From Caldilineaceae bacterium (GTDB lineage Bacteria > Chloroflexota > Anaerolineae > Caldilineales > Caldilineaceae), in contig JALSIX010000014.1 in the NCBI GenBank assembly GCA_026989655.1, positions 38,736-102,735 on the forward strand: a stretch of 64,000 bases of DNA. The letters are read 5' to 3'. Positions 27,564-36,591 of the stretch are shown one piece after another. The notes under the pieces are model-generated. The model saw only the letters and a list, made by a program, of their open reading frames with translations. It did no database searches and was not told the origin of the DNA. A program made the translations under genes and the position numbers. Numbering within the stretch: position 1 is the stretch's first letter; each line of letters begins with the position of its first letter.

Positions 27564-28795
27564 GCCGTTCCATGAGCCCCTCGCCCCGCCCCGAGAACCT
27601 GGACGTGGCCGCGGTCCAGGCCCAGGTCGCGGCCCACGCAGACGCCATCATCCGCTTCCTGCGGGAGATCGTGGCCATCCCCTCCATGGATTCCCAGATC
27701 GGCCCGGTGGGCGAGCGCATCCAGCAGGAGATGCGCCGTCTGGGCTTCGACGAGGTCTGGTTCGACACCATGGGGAACACGGTGGGCCGCATCGGCGACG
27801 GCCCCCGGATCCTGGTCTACGACAGCCATATCGACACCGTGGGCATCGGCGACCCGGAGGAATGGGAGTGGGACCCGTTCCAGGGCAAGGTGGAGGACGG
27901 GGTCCTCTACGCTCGAGGCGCCTGCGACGAGAAGGGCAGCACGCCGGGCATGGTCTACGGCCTGGCCATCGCCCGGCAGTTGGGGCTGTTGGAGGGGTGG
28001 ACGGCCTACTACTTCGGCAACATGGAGGAGTGGTGCGACGGGATCGCGCCCCACGCGTTCGTGGAGCACGAGGGCATTCGCCCCGACTTTGTGGTCATCG
28101 GCGAGCCCACCCGGATGCAGGTCTACCGGGGCCACAAGGGCCGGGTGGAGATGAAGGTGGTGGCCAAGGGGAAGAGCGCCCACGCGGCCAGCAACCACCT
28201 GGGCGACAACGCCATCTACAAGGTGCTCCCGGTCATCGACGCGGTCCGCCAGATGGAACCCCTGTTGGGCGATCACCCCTTCCTGGGCCACGGCAAGATC
28301 ACCGTCACCGACATCCACGTGGACACGCCCAGCATCAACGCGGTGCCCGCGGGTTGCACCGTCTACATCGACCGACGGGTCACCTTCGGCGAGCGCCTGG
28401 ACACGGTCCTGGAACAGGTGCGCCAGGCCATTCCCCCGGTCCACCGGGAGCGGGGAGACGTCACCGTGGAGATGCTCCACTACAACGAGCCCAGCTACAC
28501 GGGCTTCGTCTTCCCGGTGGAGAAGTACTTCCCGGCCTGGCTCCTGGAGGAGGACCACCCCCTGGTCCAGGCCGGCCAGAGGGCCCGGCAGCTCATCGGC
28601 CTGCCCGACGCGCCCACAGGCAAATGGGACTTCAGCACGAACGGCATCTACTGGATGGGCAAGGCCGGCATCCCGGCCATCGGGTTCGCCCCGGGGGACG
28701 AGACCACCGCCCACACGGTGATGGACAGCGTGCCCCTGGCCGACGTGGTGAAGTCCACGGAGTTCTACGCGATCCTGCCCGGGCTGATCCCGTGA
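27560..28795 (+). CDS. ygeY: YgeY family M20-type hydrolase (selenium-metabolism-associated)
   Basis: A 411-residue zinc amidohydrolase of the M20 fold. Motifs: VYDSHIDTVGIGDPEEWEWD, RGACDEKGSTPGMVYGL, an EEWCDG segment in the position of the catalytic glutamates (YYFGNMEEWCDGIAPHAF), and VIGEPTRMQVYRGHKGRVEM. The NMEEWCDG form and the partners arcC and ygeW point to the YgeY group rather than ArgE or DapE. The E. coli homologue lies in the ygeW-ygeX-ygeY-hyuA-yqeA cluster linked to anaerobic purine breakdown. Start is ATG 27560, overlapping the gntR stop; ATG 27572 is the alternative. Confidence 0.85.
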   Translation: MSRSMSPSPRPENLDVAAVQAQVAAHADAIIRFLREIVAIPSMDSQIGPVGERIQQEMRRLGFDEVWFDTMGNTVGRIGDGPRILVYDSHIDTVGIGDPEEWEWDPFQGKVEDGVLYARGACDEKGSTPGMVYGLAIARQLGLLEGWTAYYFGNMEEWCDGIAPHAFVEHEGIRPDFVVIGEPTRMQVYRGHKGRVEMKVVAKGKSAHAASNHLGDNAIYKVLPVIDAVRQMEPLLGDHPFLGHGKITVTDIHVDTPSINAVPAGCTVYIDRRVTFGERLDTVLEQVRQAIPPVHRERGDVTVEMLHYNEPSYTGFVFPVEKYFPAWLLEEDHPLVQAGQRARQLIGLPDAPTGKWDFSTNGIYWMGKAGIPAIGFAPGDETTAHTVMDSVPLADVVKSTEFYAILPGLIP

Positions 28796-28908
28796 CCCAT
28801 CCGGGCCGTCCCGGAGAATCCGGAGTCCCCCGCCCCGGTTCCGGGCGCGGTCGCCCGGGTCGATCTTCTTTCCATCCACGACCCACGACTGCCGAGGATC
28901 TGGAGCCG

Positions 28909-29874
28909 ATGACCCCCTCCCCCCATTCCCCACCTCTGGCCGTGGTGGCCATTGGCGGCAACTCCCTGATCAAGAACCGCGATCATCCCGAGGTGAAGCA
29001 CCAGTGGGAGGCGGTGCGGGAGACCTGCACCCACATCGCCCGCCTGGTCCGACAGGGATGGCGCACGGTGGTCACCCACGGCAACGGCCCCCAGGTGGGC
29101 TTCATCCTGCGCCGGAACGAGCTGGCCGCGCCGGAGGTCCACACCACGCCCTTGAGCCTCATCGTGGCCGACACCCAGGGAAGCATCGGCTACATGCTCC
29201 AACAGGCCCTGAACAACGAGTTCCATCGCCAGAACGTGGCCCGGCAGTGCATCACCCTGATCACCCAGGTCCGGGTGGATGCGGACGATCCGGCCTTCGA
29301 GAACCCCACCAAACCCATCGGCGGCTTCCTGACCGCGGAGATGGCCCAGCGCTTTGCCGAGGTGGGCTGGCGGGTGATGGAGGACGCAGGCCGGGGCTGG
29401 CGACGGGTGGTGCCCTCGCCCAAGCCGGTGGAGATCATCGAGCAGAAGGCCATCCAACAGGCCCTGGAACTGGGCTGGATCGTGGTGGCCTGTGGGGGCG
29501 GCGGCATCCCGGTGGTGCGCACCCCCCAGGGAGAGCTCCGGGGCGTCTCCGCGGTGATCGACAAGGACCGGGCCAGTGCGCTTCTGGGCATCCATCTCCG
29601 GGCGGATCTCCTCCTGATCAGCACGGGCGTGGAGAAGGTGGCCCTCCATTTCGGCACCCCACAACAGCGGGACCTGGACCGGATGACCCTGGAGGAGGCC
29701 CGCCGCTACATGGCCGAGGGCCACTTCGCAGAGGGCAGCATGAAGCCCAAGATCGAGGCCTGCATCGACTTCCTGGAGCGGAACCCCAACCCCGAGGCCT
29801 TCTGCCTCATCACCGACCCGGAGAACCTGGTCCGCGCGGTCCAGGGCGAGACCGGCACCCGGATCGTCCGATGA
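28909..29874 (+). CDS. arcC: Carbamate kinase
   Basis: A 321-residue carbamate kinase (amino acid kinase fold) transferring phosphate between carbamoyl phosphate and ADP to yield ATP. Motifs: VVAIGGNSLIKN, THGNGPQVGFILRRNE, TQGSIGYMLQQAL, PTKPIGGF, VACGGGGIPVV and VIDKDRASALLG. With the carbamoyltransferase-like ygeW nearby, it probably recovers ATP from a carbamoyl group released by phosphorolysis, as arcC does in arginine fermentation and yqeA is proposed to do in purine fermentation. The stop overlaps the next start as ATGA. Confidence 0.95.
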   Translation: MTPSPHSPPLAVVAIGGNSLIKNRDHPEVKHQWEAVRETCTHIARLVRQGWRTVVTHGNGPQVGFILRRNELAAPEVHTTPLSLIVADTQGSIGYMLQQALNNEFHRQNVARQCITLITQVRVDADDPAFENPTKPIGGFLTAEMAQRFAEVGWRVMEDAGRGWRRVVPSPKPVEIIEQKAIQQALELGWIVVACGGGGIPVVRTPQGELRGVSAVIDKDRASALLGIHLRADLLLISTGVEKVALHFGTPQQRDLDRMTLEEARRYMAEGHFAEGSMKPKIEACIDFLERNPNPEAFCLITDPENLVRAVQGETGTRIVR

Positions 29875-30809
29875 GCCCATCGGAAAGCCCCCCGGCGGAC
29901 TGGCGCCGGGTGGGCATCTACCTGCTCCTCACCTACGGCATCTCCTGGTCGGTGGCCGGGGTCATCTACCGGACCGGCGGGCTGCTCCACAGTCCCCCGG
30001 TGGTTCCCGGGGTGCTGACCCTGGCCACCCTCCTGTTGGCCGGGGTCTACATGCCGGCCCCAGCCGTGGCCCACCTCCTCACCCGATGGATGACCCGGGA
30101 GGGGTGGCAGGATCTCGGCCTCCGGCCCCGGCTGCGGGAGAGATGGCCCTACTGGGTGCTGGCCTGGGTGGGCCCGGCCGCCCTGACGGTGGCAGGGGGT
30201 GCCCTCTACTTCGTCCTCTTCCCCGAGCATTTCGACCCTTCCCTGCCCACCCTGCAGGCCTTGCTCGCGGAGGCCAGCCAGCGGACGGGCCAGCCTCTCC
30301 GGCTGCCCTTCCCCCTGTGGGTCCTGGCCCTCATCCAGGCCCTCCAGGCGGTGCTCCTGGGCCCCCTGCTGAACGGGCCCTTCGCCTTCGGCGAGGAGTT
30401 CGGCTGGCGGGCCTACCTGCAGCCCAAGCTCCTGGCCCTGGGCTGGCGCCGGGCCATGCTCCTCATGGGGCTCATCTGGGGCGTCTGGCATGCCCCCGTC
30501 ATCGCCATGGGCCACAACTACGGCCTGTACGGGCTGGACTATCCCGGCGCGCCCTGGAGTGGCATCCTGGCCATGATCGGCTTCACCTTCGTGGTGGGCA
30601 CCTTTCTGGGCTGGCTCGCGGTGCGGGGAGGCAGCGTGTGGCCCCCGGTCATCGGCCATGCCGGGCTCAACGCCATCGGCGGGCTGCCCCTGCTCTTCGT
30701 CGCGGGGGAACCCAACCTGGTGCTGGGCCCCCTGCCCTTCGGGCTCATTGGCGCTGCGGGCTTCACCCTGGTAGGATTGTGGTTGTTCTGGCGCGGGCCC
30801 GAGAGCTGA
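29871..30809 (+). CDS. CPBP family intramembrane glutamic endopeptidase (CAAX protease-like)
   Basis: A 312-residue membrane protein with about seven or eight segments. The CPBP motifs are all visible: FGEEFGWRAYLQPKL (the double-Glu motif), LIWGVWHAPVIAMGHNYGL (the second motif with His) and the C-terminal VIGHAGLNAIGG. Such proteins are Rce1/Abi-like membrane proteases or act in membrane protein processing. The ATG overlaps the arcC stop by 4 bp, so it is translated with the catabolic genes although its role there is unclear; it might process a surface protein or serve in regulation. Confidence 0.88.
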   Translation: MSPSESPPADWRRVGIYLLLTYGISWSVAGVIYRTGGLLHSPPVVPGVLTLATLLLAGVYMPAPAVAHLLTRWMTREGWQDLGLRPRLRERWPYWVLAWVGPAALTVAGGALYFVLFPEHFDPSLPTLQALLAEASQRTGQPLRLPFPLWVLALIQALQAVLLGPLLNGPFAFGEEFGWRAYLQPKLLALGWRRAMLLMGLIWGVWHAPVIAMGHNYGLYGLDYPGAPWSGILAMIGFTFVVGTFLGWLAVRGGSVWPPVIGHAGLNAIGGLPLLFVAGEPNLVLGPLPFGLIGAAGFTLVGLWLFWRGPES

Positions 30810-30885
30810 AGAGCGGCCACCGCGCCCCATCCATTATCCATCCGGATCCATCGGATTCTGGCAGATCCATCACCGGGAGGGACAC

Positions 30886-31863
30886 ATGCAGACCGATCTG
30901 CGCGGCCGGGATCTCATCGGCGACCTGGACTTCAGCAAGGAGGAGGTGGAGACCGTCCTGGACGTGGCCTTCAAGCTCAAACGGGATCGGGCCCTGGGTA
31001 TCCCCCACCCCCTCCTGCGGGACAAGGTGCTGGCCATGCTCTTCTTCTTCACCAGCACCCGCACCCGCTCCAGCTTCGAGGCGGGCATGGCCCAGCTGGG
31101 CGGCCACGCGGCCTTCGTCGACCACACCACCACCCAGATCAGCCACGGCGACACGGCCAAGGAGATCGGCCAGATCTTCGGCCGCTACTACGACGGCATC
31201 GCCATCCGCCAGTGCGACTGGGGGGTGGGCAACCGATACATCCGCCAGGTGGCCCAGGCCAGCCGGGTGCCCGTCCTGAACATGCAGTGCGACGTCTACC
31301 ACCCCTTCCAGATCCTGGCGGACCTGATGACCATCATCGAGAAGAAAGGGGATCCTCGGGGGCTGACCATCAACGTGAGCTGGGCCTACGCCTCCAGCTA
31401 CCAGAAGCCCATCTCCGTACCCCAGAGCCTGATCCTGCAGATGACCCGCTTCGGCATGCACGTGCGGCTGACCCACCCCCCGGAATACCGGCTCATGCCG
31501 GAGATCCTGGACCAGGCCCAGGAGAACGCCCGCCGCGCCGGGGGCAGCTTCGAGATCCTGGACGACTTCGACGCCGGCTTCCGGGACGCGGACATCGTCT
31601 ACCCCAAGAGCTGGGGCGCGCTCCTCACCACGGACGACCCCGAGGAAAGCGCCCGCATCGGCCAGAAGTACACGGACTGGATCGCAGACCGCCGACGCAT
31701 GGCCCTGGCCAAGCCCGACGCCATCTACATGCACTGCCTGCCCGCGGACCGCAACATCGAGGTCGCGGACGAGGTCATCGACGGCCCCCAGTCCGTGGTC
31801 TACGACGAGGCCGAGAACCGACTGCATGTGCAGAAGGCCGTCATGGCCCTGACCATGCGCTAG
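30886..31863 (+). CDS. ygeW: YgeW-type knotted carbamoyltransferase
   Basis: A 325-residue protein of the aspartate/ornithine carbamoyltransferase family. The carbamoyl-phosphate motif STRTR spans residues 57-61, and the C-terminal half has the MHCLPADR motif. NVSWAYASSYQKPISVPQSL matches the YgeW pattern I recall (SWAY-PSYGKP-SVPQ), unlike classical ornithine or aspartate enzymes. In E. coli the YgeW substrate was long undefined; newer work places it in anaerobic purine degradation. It is separated from the CPBP gene by 76 bp and followed by fabF after 22 bp. ygeX (diaminopropionate ammonia-lyase), hyuA and the molybdenum hydroxylase genes are absent from this window. Confidence 0.86.
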   Translation: MQTDLRGRDLIGDLDFSKEEVETVLDVAFKLKRDRALGIPHPLLRDKVLAMLFFFTSTRTRSSFEAGMAQLGGHAAFVDHTTTQISHGDTAKEIGQIFGRYYDGIAIRQCDWGVGNRYIRQVAQASRVPVLNMQCDVYHPFQILADLMTIIEKKGDPRGLTINVSWAYASSYQKPISVPQSLILQMTRFGMHVRLTHPPEYRLMPEILDQAQENARRAGGSFEILDDFDAGFRDADIVYPKSWGALLTTDDPEESARIGQKYTDWIADRRRMALAKPDAIYMHCLPADRNIEVADEVIDGPQSVVYDEAENRLHVQKAVMALTMR

Positions 31864-31885
31864 CAGAGGCCCCACGAGTCGCGCC

Positions 31886-33145
31886 ATGGCCACACCGTCT
31901 GCGCCCTCTGCCCCACGAGTGGTGGTCACCGGGGTCGGCCTCATCACCCCCCTGGGCCACGACCTGGAGTCCTCCTGGCAGGGATTTCTCGCCGGCCGTT
32001 CCGGCGTCCGCCGCATCACCCACTGGGATCCCACCGGCTTTCCCACCCAGATCGCGGCCCGGGTGGCCGACTGGGAACCCGCCGCGTACATGCCCAGGCG
32101 AGAGGCCCGCCGCACCAGCCGGGCCACCCAGTTCGCGTGGAAGTGCACCCAGGACGCCCTGGCCATGGCCCATCTGGACCTGGCCCAGACCGACCGGAGC
32201 CGGGTGGGCGTGGAGATCGGCCTGGCCTTCGGCGGCTGGGACATCGTGGAGGCCGAGGGCCGCCGGCTGGAGGAGGGCGGCCCCCGGCGCTTCAACCCGG
32301 CCCTGGCCCCGGCCGCGCTGATCAGCGCCACCCCCACCTACGTGGCCATCCAACTGGGGGTCACCGGGCCCACCAACAGCCAGGTCACCGCCTGCGCCAC
32401 CGGGATCGTGGCCATCGGCGAGGCCGCCCGGCGCATCCAGCGGGGCGAGGCCGACGTGATGATCGCGGGCGGTGTGGAGGGCTACCTGTCCAAGCTGATC
32501 ATCACCACCTTCAGCCGCCTGGGCGCAGCCAGCACCCGCAACGACGATCCGGCCTCCGCGTGTCGCCCCTTCAGCCGCGACCGAGACGGCATGGTGGTGG
32601 GCGAGGGCGCGGCCATCCTGGTGCTGGAGCGGGAGGACCACGCCCGGGCCCGGGGCGCCCCCATCCTGGCCGCGTTCGCGGGGTACGGCCTCACAGAGGA
32701 CGCCTACGACATGACCGCGCCGGAGCCCAGCGGCCGGGGCGCGGCCGCGGCCATGCAGCGGGCCCTGGAGGAAAGCGGCCTGGCCCCCCAGGAGATCCAC
32801 TGGATCGTGGCCCACGGCACCGGCACCCGGCTCAACGACAGCATGGAGACCGCGGCCATCAAACAGGTCTTCGGCCCGGCCGCCTACCGGATCCCGGTGA
32901 CCAGCATCAAGAGCAGCATCGGCCATGCCATGGGCGCGGCCGGTGCCCAGAGCGCGGCCGTGATCGTCAAGGCCATGCAGGAGGGCTGGATCGTGCCCAC
33001 CATCAACTACACCACCCCAGACCCCGAGTGCGACCTGGACTACGTGCCCAACCAGGCCCGACGCCACCGGGTGGACGCGGGGCTGTGCAACGGCTTCGGC
33101 CTGGGTGGGCAGAACGCCAGCCTCATCCTGCGTCGGGCCCCATAG
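31886..33145 (+). CDS. fabF: 3-oxoacyl-[acyl-carrier-protein] synthase II
   Basis: A 419-residue KAS II condensing enzyme for fatty acid elongation. The Cys-His-His triad is Cys170 (VTACATG), His310 (VAHGTGTRLND) and His347 (KSSIGHAMGAAGA). The opening PRVVVTGVGLITPLG and the C-terminal GFGLGGQNASLIL are typical. Its link to the upstream ygeW gene may be only positional; it lies 22 bp downstream. The fatty acid genes in this window are scattered (fabH, fabF, fabL) rather than in one operon, and no acpP or fabD was found. Confidence 0.95.
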   Translation: MATPSAPSAPRVVVTGVGLITPLGHDLESSWQGFLAGRSGVRRITHWDPTGFPTQIAARVADWEPAAYMPRREARRTSRATQFAWKCTQDALAMAHLDLAQTDRSRVGVEIGLAFGGWDIVEAEGRRLEEGGPRRFNPALAPAALISATPTYVAIQLGVTGPTNSQVTACATGIVAIGEAARRIQRGEADVMIAGGVEGYLSKLIITTFSRLGAASTRNDDPASACRPFSRDRDGMVVGEGAAILVLEREDHARARGAPILAAFAGYGLTEDAYDMTAPEPSGRGAAAAMQRALEESGLAPQEIHWIVAHGTGTRLNDSMETAAIKQVFGPAAYRIPVTSIKSSIGHAMGAAGAQSAAVIVKAMQEGWIVPTINYTTPDPECDLDYVPNQARRHRVDAGLCNGFGLGGQNASLILRRAP

Positions 33146-33160
33146 CGGCCCGACAGCCCC

Positions 33161-33180
33161 GGACCCCTTCCCCCGGGTCC
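33161..33180 (+). terminator. Weak hairpin after fabF
   Basis: GGACCC (33161-33166) and GGGTCC (33175-33180) form a 6-bp stem with an 8-nt C-rich loop, 15 bp after the fabF stop; no T-run follows. It is a modest candidate for ending the gntR-fabF transcript. Confidence 0.3.
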
Positions 33181-33310
33181 CCCATCCCCCTTCCGATCCT
33201 CAGGTAACCGAGGCGGTGGTCCCGACGGATCGCCGCCTTCCCGATCTCCGCCCCTTCCGCCCCGAGGCCGGGCCCAGCCTGCGAGGACGGACATCCCTCT
33301 GGCCATCCGT

Positions 33311-33340
33311 TTGTCCAAAGGTCGGCAATGCGGGTATGCT
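33311..33340 (+). promoter_or_regulatory. Predicted promoter for thrC-trmB
   Basis: TTGTCC (33311-33316), an 18-bp spacer and TATGCT (33335-33340), 45 bp upstream of the thrC start, in an AT-richer patch of the 240-bp gap after fabF. Confidence 0.5.
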
Positions 33341-33385
33341 AGGGGGAGAGGCTGTCGATCCATGCCCAGCCGGGAGAGGAGAGCC

Positions 33386-34768
33386 ATGCCCATCACCCAC
33401 CGTCCGGAGATCGCGCCGGCCGAGGAGCACCGCTACCGCGCGTACTTCCGCTGCTTCCGAGGCTGCCCCGGGGAGTACTCCCTGTACCAGGTGATCTACC
33501 GCTGCCCCACCTGCGGTGGCCTCCTGGAGGTGGCCCACGATGTGGACGCGCTGCGGCGGCGTTCTCCCCAGGAGTGGAAGGCCCTTCTGGACGCCCGGGT
33601 GGGCACCACCGAATGGCCCTACGGCAGTGGGGTGTGGGGCAAGAAGGAGTGGGTGGTCCCCCACATCGACGACGACAACATCGTGAGCATGTTCGAGGGC
33701 AACTCGAACCTCTTCTGGGCCGAGCGGCTGGGCCGCCAGATCGGCCTGCCCGACCTCTGGGTGAAGCTGTGCGGCAACAGCCACACAGGCAGCTTCAAGG
33801 ACCTGGGCATGACCGTGCTGGTGAGCGTGGTGAAGCAGATGATCCACCAAGGGGTCCCCATCCGGGCCGTGGCCGCGGCCAGCACCGGGGACACCAGCGC
33901 GGCCCTGGCCGCGTACGCGGCCGCGGCCGGCATCCCGGCCATCATCTTCCTGCCCCAGGGCAAGGTCAGCCCCGCGCAGCTCATCCAGCCCATCGCCAAC
34001 GGGGCCCATGTCCTGGCCCTGGACACGGACTTCGACGGCTGTATGCGCATCGTCCAGGAGGTGACCCAGGACAACACCATCTACCTGGCCAATTCCATGA
34101 ACAGCCTGCGCATCGAGGGCCAGAAGACCGTGGGCATCGAGATCGTGCAACAGTTCGACTGGGAGGTGCCGGACTGGATCGTCATCCCCGTGGGCAACCT
34201 GGGCAACATCAGCGCGCTCTACAAGGGGCTCAAGCTCCTGCAACGGCTGGGGCTCATCCGCCGCCTTCCCCGGCTGGTGGCAGCCCAGGCGGCCCGAGCC
34301 AACCCCTTCTACCGCAGCTTCCGGCAGGGGTTCCGGGAACGGGTGAGCCTCCACGCGGAGCAGACCCTGGCCTCGGCCATCCAGATCGGCAACCCCGTGA
34401 GCTACGAGAAGGCCGTCCAGGCCATCCAGGAGACGGACGGCCTGGTGGAGCAGGCCACGGAGGACGAGCTGGCCAACGCTGCCGCCCTGGCCGACCGCAC
34501 CGGCATGTACACCTGCCCCCACACCGGCGTGGCCCTGGCCGTTCTCTTCAAGCTGCGGGAGCAGGGCATCGTCCAGGGCCACGAACGGGTGGTGGTGATC
34601 AGCACGGCCCACGGCCTGAAGTTCACCCCTTTCAAGGTAGGCTACCACGAGGACACCCTGGACGGGGTGGAGAGCCGCTACGCCAACCCGCCGGTCTACC
34701 TGCCCGCGGACCCACAGGTGGTCCGGGAGGCCATCGCCCGGAAGCTGGAGAACCCTCCACGGCCCTAG
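33386..34768 (+). CDS. thrC: Threonine synthase
   Basis: A 460-residue PLP enzyme converting O-phosphohomoserine to threonine. The N-terminal part has a Cys-x2-Cys motif ([12 protein letters not shown]) typical of one threonine synthase branch. The PLP lysine lies in [16 protein letters not shown], preceded by [16 protein letters not shown] phosphate-binding Gly-rich loop appears in [16 protein letters not shown], and the C-terminal THGLK-like motif is [20 protein letters not shown] precedes ATG 33386. trmB follows after 12 bp. Confidence 0.94.
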   Translation: MPITHRPEIAPAEEHRYRAYFRCFRGCPGEYSLYQVIYRCPTCGGLLEVAHDVDALRRRSPQEWKALLDARVGTTEWPYGSGVWGKKEWVVPHIDDDNIVSMFEGNSNLFWAERLGRQIGLPDLWVKLCGNSHTGSFKDLGMTVLVSVVKQMIHQGVPIRAVAAASTGDTSAALAAYAAAAGIPAIIFLPQGKVSPAQLIQPIANGAHVLALDTDFDGCMRIVQEVTQDNTIYLANSMNSLRIEGQKTVGIEIVQQFDWEVPDWIVIPVGNLGNISALYKGLKLLQRLGLIRRLPRLVAAQAARANPFYRSFRQGFRERVSLHAEQTLASAIQIGNPVSYEKAVQAIQETDGLVEQATEDELANAAALADRTGMYTCPHTGVALAVLFKLREQGIVQGHERVVVISTAHGLKFTPFKVGYHEDTLDGVESRYANPPVYLPADPQVVREAIARKLENPPRP

Positions 34769-34780
34769 CCCGGAAGGACC

Positions 34781-35635
34781 GTGGACAGCCGTGAGTGGAC
34801 CGCCATGACGCCCGAGGAACGCGGCCCCCAGGAGGAACCCAGGCCCATCCTGGACTACCAGCCCACCTCCTTCTCCCAGGGACGGATGGACTTCACCTGG
34901 GAGGAGCTCACCGAGGAGGAGCGCCAGCGCCTCTACGCGCTGTGGGAGGCCGGCAAAGGGCTCATCGGCGGGGATCCCCGCCGGCGCCCCCAGGCAGACC
35001 GACTGCCCGACTGGGGGCTGAACCGCCGCTTCTTCCGCACCCTGGCCCTGGACGACGCCCGGGGATGGAACGGGGCGCGCCTGCAGGCCGACCTGGCCTC
35101 GGAACGGCCCCTGGAGATCGAGATCGGCTTCGGCCGGGGAGACTTCATCCTGGATCGGGCCCGGCGGCATCCGGAACGGCTCTTCATCGGCTACGAGGTG
35201 CGGACCAAGGCCGCACGGCTGGCCCTCCAACGGGCCGAGAGGCTGGAGCTGGAGAACCTGTGGATCAGCGACGACGACGCCCGCTTCAGCATGCCCCGGC
35301 TCCTCCCAGACGGCCGGGTGGAGATGGTCCACATCCTGTTCCCGGACCCGTGGTGGAAACGACAGCACAAGGTCAAGCGGCTCTTCTCCCCTCCCTTCGT
35401 GGACCTGTTGGCGGCCAAGCTCCGACCGGGGGGCATCCTCCACGTGAAGACCGACGTGGAGGGATACGGCGAGCTGATCCGCTACCTGGTGGAGCACCAT
35501 CCCGGGTTCCGGGCCCACGATCCCCGGTTGGCCGCCCGGATCGGGCCCCATCTGCCCACCCATCGGGAACACTGGTGCCACGAACACGGGCTGCCCGTGT
35601 GGGTCTACTACTTCGAACGCCGCCCGGAGCCATGA
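34781..35635 (+). CDS. trmB: tRNA (guanine-N7)-methyltransferase TrmB with N-terminal extension
   Basis: A 284-residue SAM-dependent methyltransferase forming m7G46 in tRNA. The catalytic domain begins near residue 105 with [18 protein letters not shown] (motif I) and contains [19 protein letters not shown], the TrmB hallmark, with [19 protein letters not shown] at the end. The first about 90 residues (acidic, including [20 protein letters not shown]) are longer than in typical TrmB proteins. GTG 34781 is preceded by GGAAGG; ATG 34805 is an alternative start that still leaves most of the extension. Confidence 0.9.
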   Translation: MDSREWTAMTPEERGPQEEPRPILDYQPTSFSQGRMDFTWEELTEEERQRLYALWEAGKGLIGGDPRRRPQADRLPDWGLNRRFFRTLALDDARGWNGARLQADLASERPLEIEIGFGRGDFILDRARRHPERLFIGYEVRTKAARLALQRAERLELENLWISDDDARFSMPRLLPDGRVEMVHILFPDPWWKRQHKVKRLFSPPFVDLLAAKLRPGGILHVKTDVEGYGELIRYLVEHHPGFRAHDPRLAARIGPHLPTHREHWCHEHGLPVWVYYFERRPEP

Positions 35636-35711
35636 GGCCCCCATGGCCTCCACAGGGAGAAGGGACGAAGAGGCCCCTGGAGAGAAGCTGGAGAGAAGAA
35701 AGAGGAAGACC

Positions 35712-36506
35712 ATGACCTCACCGAGCCAGGACCGATGGCCGGGGATCGCGGTGGTCGCCGTGGACCTGGACGACACCATCGTGCGCAGCGACAAGACCGT
35801 GTCCCCCCGAACCCTGGACGCCCTGCTGGGCTGGGTGGATGCGGGAGGGCGGCTGGTCATCGCCACAGGCCGTCCGCCCCGGGCCACGGAGGGGGTGCCG
35901 GAGCCCCTGCACCGCTTCCCCTGGATCGTCTACAACGGCGTGGAGATCGTCCACGGGGGCCGGGTCCTCCATCGAGATCCCATTCCCCTGGAGGAGACCC
36001 GGGCCATCGTGGAGCTGCTCCTGGCCGCGCTCCCCGACCACCGGATCGGCCTGGAGATGGGGGACATGCTGTACACCAACCGGCCCCTGGGCCGCTTCGG
36101 CGCCCAACACGTGGAGGACCTGCGGAGGGTGATCGACCGGCCGGCCGCGAAGATCCTCTTCTCCCTGGACGGCGAGGAGAGCCTGCGGGTGCTGGAGGCC
36201 CTGCCCCCCACGGTGAAGCCCCTGGTCTCCCGGAAGTACCGCCTGGTCCAGATCATGCCCCGGACCGCGTCCAAGGGGGAGGCCCTGCGCCGCCTGGTGG
36301 AGGGGTGGGGGCTCTCCATGGCCCAGGTCATGGCCTTTGGGGACGACGTGAACGACGTGGAGATGTTGGCCGCGAGCGGCGTGGGCGTGGCCATGGGCGA
36401 CGCAGAGCCCGAGGTCCAGGCCGCCGCGGACCGGATCACCGGCACCGCGGACGAGGACGGCGTGGCCCAGGTGTTGGAGAAGATGCGCCCCTGGATGCCC
36501 GGCTGA
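35712..36506 (+). CDS. HAD superfamily hydrolase, Cof-type (subfamily IIB)
   Basis: A 264-residue phosphatase-like protein. HAD motif I is VAVDLDDTIVRSDKTV with the nucleophilic Asp, motif II is VIATGRPPRA, the motif III lysine lies in TASKGEALRRLVE, and motif IV is VMAFGDDVNDVEML. The C2 cap domain sits between motifs II and III. Such enzymes dephosphorylate sugar phosphates or cofactors; the substrate is not predictable. AGAGGAAG lies just upstream of ATG 35712. Confidence 0.9.
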   Translation: MTSPSQDRWPGIAVVAVDLDDTIVRSDKTVSPRTLDALLGWVDAGGRLVIATGRPPRATEGVPEPLHRFPWIVYNGVEIVHGGRVLHRDPIPLEETRAIVELLLAALPDHRIGLEMGDMLYTNRPLGRFGAQHVEDLRRVIDRPAAKILFSLDGEESLRVLEALPPTVKPLVSRKYRLVQIMPRTASKGEALRRLVEGWGLSMAQVMAFGDDVNDVEMLAASGVGVAMGDAEPEVQAAADRITGTADEDGVAQVLEKMRPWMPG

Positions 36507-36531
36507 GCAGACGGAGATCGCTGTCGGGGCC

Positions 36532-36556
36532 TGGTATCATGGCGGTCTGGTATAAT
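36532..36556 (+). promoter_or_regulatory. Tandem extended -10 elements upstream of lepA
   Basis: TGGTATCAT (36532-36540) and TGGTATAAT (36548-36556) lie 16 bp apart inside a short direct repeat (CTGGTATMATGG). Both have the TGn extension and neither has a good -35 box. Either could start a leader of about 30-50 nt before lepA. Confidence 0.5.
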
Positions 36557-36591
36557 GGAGCTGTCAGCCCGACCCCGAGGCTTCGCCATCC

